Shown here one piece after another: positions 9,142 through 18,244 of a stretch of 64,000 nt of DNA. The translations under genes and the position numbers were made by a program. The notes below the pieces were generated by a model, which worked only from the letters and a program-made list of their open reading frames with translations, made no database searches and had not been told where the DNA came from. The DNA is from an uncultured Phycisphaerae bacterium (GTDB taxonomy: Bacteria > Planctomycetota > Phycisphaerae > UBA1845 > Fen-1342), in NCBI GenBank assembly GCA_937928595.1, contig CALGJV010000025.1, positions 62,001-126,000 on the forward strand. Reading direction: 5' to 3'. Positions within the stretch are counted from its first letter, which is position 1. Each line of letters begins with the position of its first letter.

Positions 9142-10017
9142 TCACTCCGGTTTGCGGGCCGTAAGGTTTAGACTGGTCACGAAGTCGGCGGGGTGCGTCC
9201 CGGGTGGCAGCGCCGCGGCGATCTCCCGGTAGAGCGGGTCCTGAACCGACAGCGACTCCAGGTAGTCGTGCTTCTGTTCCAGACGCAGATCCACGAGGCC
9301 CGCCGCGTGCGCGAACCGCTCGGTGTCTGCCACCAGCACCGCGCCGGCGATGCAGCCGACCAAGGCCGCGACCATGTCCCGCACCCGCTGAGGCAGGGGC
9401 CGCAGCAGCGCCAGGTCGGAGACCGCGACCCGCCCGCCGGGCTTCAGCACGCGAGCGATTTCCCGCCAGACCTGGGGCTTGTCGGGCGAGAGATTGATCA
9501 CGCAGTTCGAGATGACCACGTCGACGCTGCTGTCGGCGACGGGCAGGTGCTCGATCTCGCCGAGCCGGAACTCCACGTTGTCCAGTCCGGTCCGCTCCCG
9601 GTAGGCGGCCAGGTTGCGGCGCGCCTTGCTCAGCATCTCCGGGGTCATGTCCACGCCGATGACGCGGCCGGCGGCGCCCACGCGCGGCCCGGCCAGGAAA
9701 CAGTCGAACCCGCCGCCGCTGCCGAGGTCGAGCACGACCTCCCCCGGCCGCAGTGAGGCCCGCGCGGTGGGGTTGCCGCAGGACAGCCCCATGTTCGCGC
9801 CGTCGGGCAATGCGGCCAGTTCGGTCGCGTCGTAGCCGAGCCGTTGCGCGAGGTCGGCCGCACGGCCGCCGACCGGCCCGCAGCAGGACGAGCCGGAGCA
9901 GCAGCCGGAACCGGCCGGCGTGCCGTACAGGCCCTCGGCGCGGGCCACTTCCGCGTATCCCGCCCGCACCTGCTCGCGAATGGTCTGAGCGTCATTCGAG
10001 TTCGACACGGGGGTCAC
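9142..10017 (-). CDS. arsM: Arsenite S-adenosylmethionine methyltransferase
   Basis: A 291-residue ArsM. The SAM-binding motif is VVLDLGSGGGFDCFLAGPRV (about residue 93), and the As(III)-binding cysteines are in GGFDCF, SNCVINLSPD and VGCIAGAVL. A Cys-rich N-terminal stretch SGCCSGSSCCGPVGG is typical of bacterial ArsM. The enzyme methylates As(III) to mono-, di- and trimethyl forms. The GTG start overlaps the arsC stop (GTGA). Methylated trivalent products could be handled by the organoarsenical genes of the neighbouring operon. Confidence 0.96.
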   Translation of the reverse strand: MTPVSNSNDAQTIREQVRAGYAEVARAEGLYGTPAGSGCCSGSSCCGPVGGRAADLAQRLGYDATELAALPDGANMGLSCGNPTARASLRPGEVVLDLGSGGGFDCFLAGPRVGAAGRVIGVDMTPEMLSKARRNLAAYRERTGLDNVEFRLGEIEHLPVADSSVDVVISNCVINLSPDKPQVWREIARVLKPGGRVAVSDLALLRPLPQRVRDMVAALVGCIAGAVLVADTERFAHAAGLVDLRLEQKHDYLESLSVQDPLYREIAAALPPGTHPADFVTSLNLTARKPE

Positions 10018-10466
10018 GGGCCGCTCCTTTCGAGCCGGTCCAGCAGTGCCGGCAAGCCGCGGACGAAGTCGCAGATCTCGTCGCGTACGCGGCGGTAGAT
10101 GGCGAGCGCGTCTTCTTCGGAGGCGGCCGCCTCCGCCAGCTGGGGCGGGTCGTCGAAGCCCGCGTGAACGATGCGTCGTGCGCCCGGCAGGACCGGGCAG
10201 GTCTCGCGCGCGTGGTCGCAGACGGTGACGACGAGGTCGAACGGCACGTCGGTGAGCGTCTCCACCGTTTTCGACCGGTGCCCGGAGATGTCCACGCCGG
10301 CTTCGGCCATGACGCGGACGGCGAGGGGGTTAAGACCCTGGGCCCGCACGCCCGCCGAGTGGGCTTCCAGGACGGCGCCGTGCAGGTGCCGGGCCCAGCC
10401 CTCGGCCATCTGGCTGCGGCACGAGTTGCCGGTACACAGAAACAGGACGTGGCGTTTGGCGGTCAT
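10014..10466 (-). CDS. arsC: Arsenate reductase, thioredoxin-coupled LMW-PTP type
   Basis: A 150-residue low-molecular-weight-phosphatase-fold arsenate reductase. The catalytic P-loop CX5R is at residues 11-17 (CTGNSCRSQMAEGW), and the resolving cysteine pair is in VTVCDHARETCPVLPGA. This class (S. aureus pI258 type) is recharged by thioredoxin, and two thioredoxin-fold genes lie in the adjacent operon. It starts 3 bp after arsR1 and overlaps arsM by 4 bp. Confidence 0.95.
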   Translation of the reverse strand: MTAKRHVLFLCTGNSCRSQMAEGWARHLHGAVLEAHSAGVRAQGLNPLAVRVMAEAGVDISGHRSKTVETLTDVPFDLVVTVCDHARETCPVLPGARRIVHAGFDDPPQLAEAAASEEDALAIYRRVRDEICDFVRGLPALLDRLERSGP

Positions 10467-10468
10467 GT

Positions 10469-10834
10469 TCACGACCCCTTGTAACAGCCGGCGACCGCGC
10501 GCGGGTCGGCGCGGCGCAAACGGGCCAGCCGCGCGCGGTCCGCGCGCAGCTCGGCCGCCGTGCGGAGCGCGGTCGCGACCCAGCGCAGGGCCCCCCGGAC
10601 GGCCGGCGGCGCGTCGCGGCCGGCGAGCCGGAAGTAGCACCAGCGGCCGGCCTTGCGGCGCTCGACCAGCCCGGCGCGATGGAGAATGTCCAGGTGCTTG
10701 GAGACCGTGGACGGCGACAGGCCCAGCAGCGCGATGCAGTGGCACAGGCACAACTCGCCGCCGCGCAGGGCCGCCAGCACGCGCAGCCGCGCGGGGTCGC
10801 CGAGGGCCCGGGCAATGTCCAGGAGCGCACGCAT
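10469..10834 (-). CDS. arsR: ArsR-family As(III)-responsive repressor (operon B)
   Basis: A 121-residue winged helix-turn-helix repressor. The metalloid site is a three-cysteine motif ELCLCHC (C29, C31, C33), followed by the recognition helix SPSTVSKHLDILHRAGLVER and the wing RKAGRWCYFRL. It is the first gene of the arsR-arsC-arsM-acr3-cytochrome operon and probably represses its own promoter, whose -10 overlaps a 9-bp inverted repeat. The C-terminus adds a further cysteine (GCYKGS). Confidence 0.95.
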   Translation of the reverse strand: MRALLDIARALGDPARLRVLAALRGGELCLCHCIALLGLSPSTVSKHLDILHRAGLVERRKAGRWCYFRLAGRDAPPAVRGALRWVATALRTAAELRADRARLARLRRADPRAVAGCYKGS

Positions 10835-10844
10835 CGCATTCTTC

Positions 10845-10892
10845 TACACTTCGGCAACAAGCGAAGTATAAGCGGGCCCGCCGCCCGGTCAA
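10845..10892 (-). promoter_or_regulatory. Promoter and candidate ArsR operator of operon B
   Basis: On the minus strand, -35 TTGACC (10887-10892) and -10 TATACT (10865-10870) are separated by 16 bp. An inverted repeat with 9-bp arms, TACACTTCG and CGAAGTATA (one mismatch when paired, 8-bp spacer, 10845-10870), covers the -10 box and the expected start of transcription, just upstream of arsR1. This arrangement is what is expected for repression by an ArsR-type protein. Confidence 0.72.
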
Positions 10893-10909
10893 TCTCCCGT
10901 GTCCGCCGG

Positions 10910-11596
10910 CTACTCCAGCAGGAGCAGGTACAGGCCCACGCCGGCGATGAGCACGCCCGCGATCCGCCGCAGGGCGTCGGTGCCGCGGCTCCAGCCCCGC
11001 GATTCGGCCAGCCGCTGCACCAGACCGATGGAGGTGCCGCCGACGAGCACCAGGCCGCAGTGCCCCACGCTGTAGGCCGCCAGCAGCACGACGCCGAACA
11101 CCAGGCCGTAGAGGGGCGTGACCGCGCTGACGGCCAGGAGCACCGGTCCCGCGCAGGGGATCGAGATCAGCCCGAACAGCAGCCCGAGCAACAACGCACC
11201 GACGAAACCGTGGCGCGGCGTTCGCGCGAGCCAGCCCGCGGGCACGGGGACCGCGAACCGCACCACCCCCAGGAGGTGCAGCCCCATGAGCAGACACACC
11301 GCGGCCGCGACATACTTCCACCAGTCGGTCGGCAGCAGGGTGCTGGCGGACCACACGCCGAACCAGATCAGCCCGAACATGACGGTCAGGCCGAGGGTGA
11401 ACATCAGCGACAGCAGGAACGAGCGGGCGACGGTGCGTTCCTGCTGGCCCGCGACGTACCCGACCATCAGCGGCGCCGCCGCCAGCACGCAGGGGTTGGC
11501 CGCGGTGAGCAGTCCGCCGACCATGGCGGCCAGCGGCGCGAGCCAGATGTTGGTCTGGATGACCCGCGCCAGATTGTCGGCCAGTATTTCCAGCAC
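10910..11596 (-). CDS. arsG: CcdA/DsbD-type permease, ArsG-like
   Basis: A 228-residue inner-membrane protein of the CcdA/DsbD transmembrane family with about six helices. The two family cysteines are in TAANPCVLAAAPLMVGY and ISIPCAGPVLLAV. In arsEFG clusters (described from Bacteroides vulgatus) a protein of this type, ArsG, is assigned to efflux of reduced aromatic arsenicals; alternatively it passes electrons to the periplasmic thioredoxin-fold proteins. The GTG start overlaps the end of the preceding thioredoxin gene. The ArsG label rests on neighbours (arsE, arsF) as much as on sequence. Confidence 0.82.
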   Translation of the reverse strand: MLEILADNLARVIQTNIWLAPLAAMVGGLLTAANPCVLAAAPLMVGYVAGQQERTVARSFLLSLMFTLGLTVMFGLIWFGVWSASTLLPTDWWKYVAAAVCLLMGLHLLGVVRFAVPVPAGWLARTPRHGFVGALLLGLLFGLISIPCAGPVLLAVSAVTPLYGLVFGVVLLAAYSVGHCGLVLVGGTSIGLVQRLAESRGWSRGTDALRRIAGVLIAGVGLYLLLLE

Positions 11597-12106
11597 CTAC
11601 CGGACTCCCAGTTCGGCGAACTTGGCGACGAAGTCGGCCTTCGGAAGGAAACCCTCGTGCCGCCAGACCTCGCGGCCCTCGGCGTCGAAGAGGATTTGCG
11701 TGGGGATCACGCGGATGTTGTACGGCTCGCCGGCCCGCGGGTTTTTCCAGACGTCGATGAACTCGACGGCCACGCGGCCGTGGTACTCCTTGCGCAACTC
11801 CTCCAGAATGGGGGCGAGTTCCTTGCAGGCCTTGCACTTGTCGGCGCCCAGGTCGACCAGGCGCGGGAGGCGCTGCGTCGCGGGGGCGGCGGGGGACGTG
11901 GCCGGGGCGCTGGCGGTCACGAGCGGAGGCTGCTCCGGGCACAGCTCACCGGGCGCGGCGGCGGCCGGCGCGGGGTTCGCCGGGCCGGGCGGCGCGGCGT
12001 CGGGCCGCCCGCGGGTGGACCGGAACCAGGCCACGCCGCCGACGATCGCCAGGAGGACGACCAGGGTCAGAAAGCAGTTGTTTTTCGTCGTGGGGCATTC
12101 ACACAT
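11597..12106 (-). CDS. Membrane-anchored thioredoxin-fold protein
   Basis: A 169-residue protein with an N-terminal membrane anchor (CFLTLVVLLAIVGGVAWF), a Pro/Ala linker and a thioredoxin domain (about 80-169). The active site is CKAC in LGADKCKACKELAPILEEL and the cis-proline is in IRVIPTQILFD. It probably faces the periplasm and exchanges thiols with the CcdA-like membrane protein encoded immediately downstream, which would give a reductant line to ArsF or other arsenical-handling proteins. Confidence 0.88.
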   Translation of the reverse strand: MCECPTTKNNCFLTLVVLLAIVGGVAWFRSTRGRPDAAPPGPANPAPAAAAPGELCPEQPPLVTASAPATSPAAPATQRLPRLVDLGADKCKACKELAPILEELRKEYHGRVAVEFIDVWKNPRAGEPYNIRVIPTQILFDAEGREVWRHEGFLPKADFVAKFAELGVR

Positions 12107-12145
12107 GTTGCCGTTCTCCTCCGGCCCGGCGCGGTCGATCCTGCG

Positions 12146-12769
12146 CTAGCCGCCGGCCATAAACTGAGCCACCTCGGTGACCACATACGCCTGGAACCCG
12201 GGCGGGTCCTCGACCAGCTCCCAGACTTTCGGCAGAACCTCCCAGCGGGACGCACGGTCGTCGGTCAGTTCCACGAGGACGAGCGCTTGCGACTGAAGAT
12301 CGAAATCGCGCTCGAAGTGCTCGTGGCCGGGCGCTTCGATGTTGACGGCCTGCCACATCAGCCGACCGGTGGCGAGCTCGCCGCCGTAAAACTCCTCCAG
12401 GGCCGCGCGGGCCTGCCGTTCGATGGCCAGGCAGGTGGGACAGCGCAGCGTACGGTGGAAGTAGTACGCGCAAAAGCGGCGCGGCGGTTCGGGCGCGGGG
12501 TCGTCGGCGGACAACGCGGGCGAGCGCCCCGCGTCGGGCGCGGGTCGTACGGAAGCCGGTGTCGGCGGCGGCGCGGCGGCCGCCGACGTACGCGGCACCG
12601 CGCCGGGCATCTGCGCGGCGGCTGGGCTGCGCGTTTCCGGCGGCGGGGCCCCGCCGTCAGCGGTCGAGGCGGCGCGCTCGCACCCGGCGGCGGCCAGAAT
12701 CAGGAGCACCAGCGCGGCGCCGGGGAGTGACCGGGCAGAAAAGTGGGGTACAAAATCCGCCTTACGCAT
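12146..12769 (-). CDS. arsF: ArsF-family lipoprotein (putative nitrophenyl-arsenical reductase subunit)
   Basis: A 207-residue lipoprotein with lipobox LLILAAAGC (about residues 22-30), a Pro/Ala-rich linker, and a C-terminal domain (about 95-205) that carries the family hallmark YYFHRTLRCPTCLAIE with its CPTC motif. Proteins of this type are annotated as ArsF, the nitroreductase-like subunit of arsEFG operons, which act on nitro-aromatic arsenicals such as roxarsone. It sits between the arsE-like thioredoxin and a second thioredoxin. Enzymatic function is by analogy. Confidence 0.8.
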   Translation of the reverse strand: MRKADFVPHFSARSLPGAALVLLILAAAGCERAASTADGGAPPPETRSPAAAQMPGAVPRTSAAAAPPPTPASVRPAPDAGRSPALSADDPAPEPPRRFCAYYFHRTLRCPTCLAIERQARAALEEFYGGELATGRLMWQAVNIEAPGHEHFERDFDLQSQALVLVELTDDRASRWEVLPKVWELVEDPPGFQAYVVTEVAQFMAGG

Positions 12770-12810
12770 ACTTTGCTCGTGGGGCCCCTCGGGTCCGGCG
12801 CCCGGGATCG

Positions 12811-13056
12811 TCAGGACGCTGCGGCGCTGGTCAGCAGCGCCGTGACCTCCGCCTCGCTCGGCACCTTGCCGGTCACTTTCACCTGGCCGTTGATCACCAG
12901 GGCCGGCGTCATCATCACGCCGTAGGCCGCGATGCGGCTGAGGTCCTTAACATGCGTCAGCTCGTACGCGACGCCGAGCTTGTCGGCCGCCGCCCGCGTG
13001 ACGGTCTCCAGATCGTTGCACTTCTTGCAGCCGGTGCCCAAAACTTCGATTTTCAT
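12811..13056 (-). CDS. arsE: Small thioredoxin-fold protein, ArsE-like
   Basis: An 81-residue single-domain thioredoxin-fold protein (redox-active disulfide protein 2 type). The active site is GTGCKKCNDLETVTR near the N-terminus and the cis-proline is in YGVMMTPALVINGQ. In arsEFG clusters this is the ArsE member. It lacks a signal peptide, so it is cytoplasmic. The start chosen is the ATG of MKIEVLG; the longer open frame upstream has non-coding character. Confidence 0.84.
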   Translation of the reverse strand: MKIEVLGTGCKKCNDLETVTRAAADKLGVAYELTHVKDLSRIAAYGVMMTPALVINGQVKVTGKVPSEAEVTALLTSAAAS

Positions 13057-13201
13057 GCTGCCGTTCTCCAATGTTCGCTTCCTGTCGCGCCATCCGCTTT
13101 CGGCCGGCCGCCGCTCGAGAGCCGCAGGACGCCCCGAGCGGGTCGCGCGTCCGAATTCCTCGGTCCCCGCGTCCCTCAATCTCTGCGGCCGGTCCGCGTC
13201 C

Positions 13202-13609
13202 TCACCCACAGCACCCCGCTCGGCCGGCGACGCCGAGCCGCTGCTTCACCGCGTCCACGACCCGCTTCGCATCCGTGATCAGGTTCGGCTGCGCCGGCTT
13301 CTTCTCGATGTCCATGTCCGTGAGAACCACGTGCACGTCGGCCGTCAAACCGGCTTTCTCCAGCACCTTCCGCACGCAGTGGTCCTCGCAGCCGTCGATC
13401 GCGACGCGCCGGGCCGCCTGGCGCGCCCGGTCCAGCTTGCCGGGGATGCCGGCCGCGACCGCCGCGATGCAGAACAGCGCGCCGGCGCCCTGTTCCGCGA
13501 GCTGTACGCCGCTGCGGTTGGCGACCTGCCCGCTGTACGCCGCCCCCGCACAGGTGAAAACCAGCGTTTCCGCGTTTCCGCCGCAACACGCGCCCGGTGC
13601 CGATGACAT
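13202..13609 (-). CDS. DGC-domain putative zinc-binding protein
   Basis: A 135-residue protein of the DGC family, named for the DGC signature, here AIDGCEDHCVRKVLEKAG. Other family strings are LVFTCAGAAYSGQVANRSG and LFCIAAVAAGIPGKL. Both termini are Cys-rich (ACCGGN, GRAGCCG). The family is recurrent in arsenic clusters with DUF318 permeases; a metal or arsenite chaperone role is suspected but not established. It starts 19 bp after the permease gene. Confidence 0.86.
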   Translation of the reverse strand: MSSAPGACCGGNAETLVFTCAGAAYSGQVANRSGVQLAEQGAGALFCIAAVAAGIPGKLDRARQAARRVAIDGCEDHCVRKVLEKAGLTADVHVVLTDMDIEKKPAQPNLITDAKRVVDAVKQRLGVAGRAGCCG

Positions 13610-13628
13610 GACGGGTCTCCTCTGGGAT

Positions 13629-14906
13629 TCAACCGAACGTGCCGTACAAGACGCCTGCCACCGAGGACAGGACCACCACCAGCGACACGTACGTCAACAT
13701 CTTCCGCGTCCCCACGACCGACCGGATCACGAGCATGCTCGGCAACGACAGCGCCGGCCCGGCGAGCAGCAGCGCCAGCGCCGGCCCGCGGCCCATGCCC
13801 GAGCCGAGCAGCCCCTGGAGAATCGGGACCTCCGTCAGCGTCGCGAAGTACATCAGCGCGCCCGCGACGCTGGCGAACAGCGTGGCGCCGACACCGTTCC
13901 CGCCGACCGATTGCTCGATCCAGCGACCGGGCAGGAGCGCCTCATGCCCCGGCCGCCCCAGCAGCACGCCCGACACGAGCACCCCCACCAGCAGCAGGGG
14001 CAGGATCTGCTTGGCGAAGAACCACGTGCTGGCCACCCAGTGCTTCAGCTCTTCGCGGGTGAACCACACGGCGACCATCGTCGCCAGCGCCAGCAGCAGC
14101 AGGCCGGTGATCACCCACTTCGCGGCGAACACCGCCTCCCAGACGGCGTTGGGCGTGGCCGGCCGGGACCAGTTGGCAAATACGAGGATTCCGATCATCG
14201 CCGCAAAGTAGCAGGCACTTTGCCACAGCGGGCGGTCCACGGCGCCTTCCGGCAGCACGAACCCGCCGGCGGCCTCGGCCTGCGCGGCCCGGACGCGCTC
14301 CTCCCGGCGATAGATGAAGTGCATGGCCAGTCCGATGATGAAGCTGAAGCCGACGGCGGCCCCGGCCCTCACCAAGCCGATTTCCAGGCCGAGAATGCGC
14401 GCGGTCAGGATGATCGCCAATACGTTGATCGCGGGCCCAGAGTAGAGAAACGCCGCGGCCGGCCCCAGCCCCGCGCCCCGCGTCCAGATGCCCGCAAACA
14501 GCGGTAGCACCGTGCAGGAGCAGACCGCCAGAATCGTGCCGGACACCGACGCGACGGCGTAGGCGAGAAATTTGTTGGCCGTCGGCCCCAGGTACTTCAT
14601 CACCGCCGCCTGGGACACGAAGCACGAGATCGCGCCCGCGATGAACAGGGCCGGAATGAGACACAGAATCACATGGTGCTGCGCGTAATCCTGGAGCATC
14701 AGCAGTGCTTCACGCCCGGCCGTCGCCGCGCGCGAACTGCCCGCCGGTAGCGCCTCGAACGGCAGATAGTACGCCAGCAGAAAAACCGCGACCATCAGGC
14801 CGAGCGTAGCCGCGGCCCGCAGCGTCCGGGGCGCCACCGGCCAAACCGCCGGCGTCCCGACTCCGGCGCGGGGCGGCGACGCGACCGAAACCGCGGCCGA
14901 GCTCAC
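13629..14906 (-). CDS. DUF318/ArsP-like permease
   Basis: A 425-residue polytopic membrane protein (about ten helices) of the PF03773 permease family. A paired cysteine motif lies in ILAVCSCTVLPLFAGIW, followed by the strongly conserved FLYSGPAINVLAIILTARIL. Family members in arsenic operons export trivalent organoarsenicals (ArsP), but the CSCTVLPLF subtype is not the characterised one, so no symbol is given. The GTG start overlaps the arsR2 stop (GTGA). Confidence 0.87.
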   Translation of the reverse strand: MSSAAVSVASPPRAGVGTPAVWPVAPRTLRAAATLGLMVAVFLLAYYLPFEALPAGSSRAATAGREALLMLQDYAQHHVILCLIPALFIAGAISCFVSQAAVMKYLGPTANKFLAYAVASVSGTILAVCSCTVLPLFAGIWTRGAGLGPAAAFLYSGPAINVLAIILTARILGLEIGLVRAGAAVGFSFIIGLAMHFIYRREERVRAAQAEAAGGFVLPEGAVDRPLWQSACYFAAMIGILVFANWSRPATPNAVWEAVFAAKWVITGLLLLALATMVAVWFTREELKHWVASTWFFAKQILPLLLVGVLVSGVLLGRPGHEALLPGRWIEQSVGGNGVGATLFASVAGALMYFATLTEVPILQGLLGSGMGRGPALALLLAGPALSLPSMLVIRSVVGTRKMLTYVSLVVVLSSVAGVLYGTFG

Positions 14907-15230
14907 TCGCCCATGGCCGCCTGCTGGGCCCTCAGGTTTTCCTTCAGAACCGTCTCGATGCATTCCCACAGCCCTTTCAGGCAACAAATCGTCGGCCGGT
15001 AGTACGTTTTCGCCCCGTCTCGGCGATCCGCGACGAGCCCGGCCTGCTTGAGCAGCGCGAGGTGCTTCGACACGGTGGACTGGTCGGCCGCAACGAGCTC
15101 GGTCAGCTCACACACGCAACGCTCACGCTCGGCGAGGGCGTCGAGGATCATCAAACGACTGGGGTGGGCCAGGACCTTTGCGACCCGGGCCCGAGCCTGG
15201 TAGTGCGCCAACGAAAGCCGCGGCCAGTCG

Positions 15231-15241
<11 letters not shown>
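14903..15241 (-). CDS. arsR: ArsR-family repressor (operon A)
   Basis: A 112-residue ArsR/SmtB repressor. The classical alpha-3 metalloid motif CVCEL is at residues 42-46 (ERCVCELTELVAADQSTVSK), followed by the recognition helix and by a further CC pair and C in PTICCLKGLWECIE. It differs from the CLCHC-type arsR1, so the two operons are probably sensed separately. The ATG has no Shine-Dalgarno sequence but lies at the expected transcription start, so the mRNA may be leaderless. Confidence 0.93.
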
Positions 15242-15989
<748 letters not shown>

Positions 15990-16054
15990 GAGGAAGGCGC
16001 ACGGTCACGGAGCAGAGCTGCTCGTATGCGGTCCGGATGGCGCGCCCGCCGCCG

Positions 16055-16157
16055 CCCGAACCGTTCGCTGTCCGAGCCGGTTGCCGCCTGAGCCCTGGCT
16101 GCGAAGCCGGGGCCAAGCGTTCGCCGTGGCAGGAGGAACCTGGAGCTGACGCTCCAG
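16055..16157 (+). repeat. Palindromic interspersed element, copy 1
   Basis: Architecture shared with the copy inside batD: two tandem 16-mers (second one TCCGAGCCGGTTGCCG, 16071-16086), then a hairpin with GCGA tetraloop CCCTGGCTGCGAAGCCGGGG (16093-16112, one G-U pair), a variable spacer, then a second hairpin with arms CCTGGAGC and GCTCCAGG (about 16139-16158) followed by CTCGGATGCC. Confidence 0.8.
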
Positions 16158-16306
16158 GCTCGGATGCCAAGTCGTGCCCCATGCCGGCGCTGCCGCGCCC
16201 TTCGCGGCCGAGCCTCGGGTCGGCCGTGATCCGAACGCGAAGCGCCGGCTGGCGCTGGGGCCAGGCCGCCGGATTCGCCGTGCCGACCCCGCTGCGCCCA
16301 CCAAGC

Positions 16307-16430
16307 CATTGCGGAAAAGCAGTGGCACCCGGCCAGGACATTGCTGAAGAGCACTGACATCCGGCCAGACACGGCTCGAGAGTGGCGGCACCGGGCCAAA
16401 CACCGCTCAGGAGCGGCGGTACCGGGCAAC
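16307..16430 (+). repeat. Degenerate 31-32 bp tandem repeat, four units
   Basis: Units begin at about 16307, 16339, 16371 and 16402. Each has a short foldable segment (for example CATTGC-ggaaaa-GCAGTG in unit 1 and CCGCTC-ag-GAGCGG in unit 4) followed by a conserved CACCCGGCCAGGACA-like tail (CACCGGGCCAAACA in unit 3). Stems vary in sequence while pairing is mostly kept. Confidence 0.6.
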
Positions 16431-16516
16431 GCCGCGTCGCCCCGGGCACCGCTGAACGGGGGCGCACGCGCCCCGGGGGCCGACGCCCCCGTGCGGACCC
16501 GGTAAAATTGCCCGGC

Positions 16517-17353
16517 ATGGGCACCGATCTTGACATCAAGCGCGCCGCGCTCGAGGCCCGCCTCCGTGAGCTGGGCTCCGTCGTCGTCGCGTTTTCCGCC
16601 GGCCTCGACAGCACCCTGCTCCTGCGCGTCGCCGTCCTCACCCTCGGCCCCCGGCACGTGCTCGCGGTGACCGGCCGCAGCCCCAGCGTGCCCCGGGCCG
16701 AGCTTGCCGCCGCCGCCGCGCTGGCCGCGGAGTGCGGCGCGCCGCACGAGTTCCTCGACACGCGGGAGTTCGACGACCCGCAGTACCGCGCGAACCCCGC
16801 CGACCGCTGCTACTTCTGCAAGCGCGAGCTCTACACCCGCCTCGTCCCGCTCGCCGCGGCGCGCGGCTACGCGGCCGTCGTCAGCGGCACGAACGCCGAC
16901 GACCTGCGCGATTACCGGCCGGGACTGAAGGCCGCGGCGGAGCGGGCGGTGCGGGCGCCGCTGGCCGAAGCCGGGCTGACCAAGGCCGACCTCCGGGCCC
17001 TGGCGGCGGCGCTGGGGCTGTCGATCCACGACAAGCCCGCGTCGCCGTGCCTCGCGTCGCGCGTGCCGTACGGCGAGGCCGTCACGCCCGAGAAGCTGGC
17101 GCGGATCGACGCCGCCGAAACCTTCCTCCGCTCGCTGGGCTTCCGCGAATGCCGCGTGCGCCACCACGCGGACCTCGCGCGCATCGAGGTGCCGGCGGCG
17201 GAGGTGGCGCGGCTGGTCGCGCCCGACCTGCGGGCGCGCGTCGACGCGCGGCTGCGGGAACTGGGCTTCCGGTACGTGACGCTGGACCTGCGCGGCTTCC
17301 GTTCGGGAAGTCTGAACGAAGTGCTGCTGGGGTCGGGATTGACCGGGGGCTGA
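16517..17353 (+). CDS. larE: LarE-type ATP-dependent sacrificial sulfur transferase
   Basis: A 278-residue PP-loop protein. The pyrophosphatase loop is VVAFSAGLDSTLLLRVA, and the family block PASPCLASRVPYGEAVTPEK carries the cysteine that in many LarE proteins donates its sulfur to the nickel-pincer nucleotide cofactor of lactate racemase and related enzymes. NPADRCYFCKRELYTRL is also typical. No larB or larC is present in the window, so partner genes must lie elsewhere. The ATG precedes MGTDLDIKRAALEARL. Confidence 0.94.
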   Translation: MGTDLDIKRAALEARLRELGSVVVAFSAGLDSTLLLRVAVLTLGPRHVLAVTGRSPSVPRAELAAAAALAAECGAPHEFLDTREFDDPQYRANPADRCYFCKRELYTRLVPLAAARGYAAVVSGTNADDLRDYRPGLKAAAERAVRAPLAEAGLTKADLRALAAALGLSIHDKPASPCLASRVPYGEAVTPEKLARIDAAETFLRSLGFRECRVRHHADLARIEVPAAEVARLVAPDLRARVDARLRELGFRYVTLDLRGFRSGSLNEVLLGSGLTGG

Positions 17354-17368
17354 CGAGTCGGGGCCGCG

Positions 17369-18240
<872 letters not shown>

Positions 18241-18244
<4 letters not shown>

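Larger units (their letters stand above)
15990..16516 (+). other. Repeat-rich intergenic region before larE
   Basis: About 530 bp without a convincing gene. It contains one copy of a palindromic interspersed element (16055-16157), a further hairpin with CGGCCGA and TCGGCCG arms (16205-16226), and a degenerate tandem array of about 31-bp units (16307-16430). A frame is open across the element, but it encodes only the translated repeat. Confidence 0.6.

Noticed and set aside
16307-16430. CRISPR-like repeat array
   Set aside because: Units are contiguous and degenerate, without spacers, and no cas gene is present.
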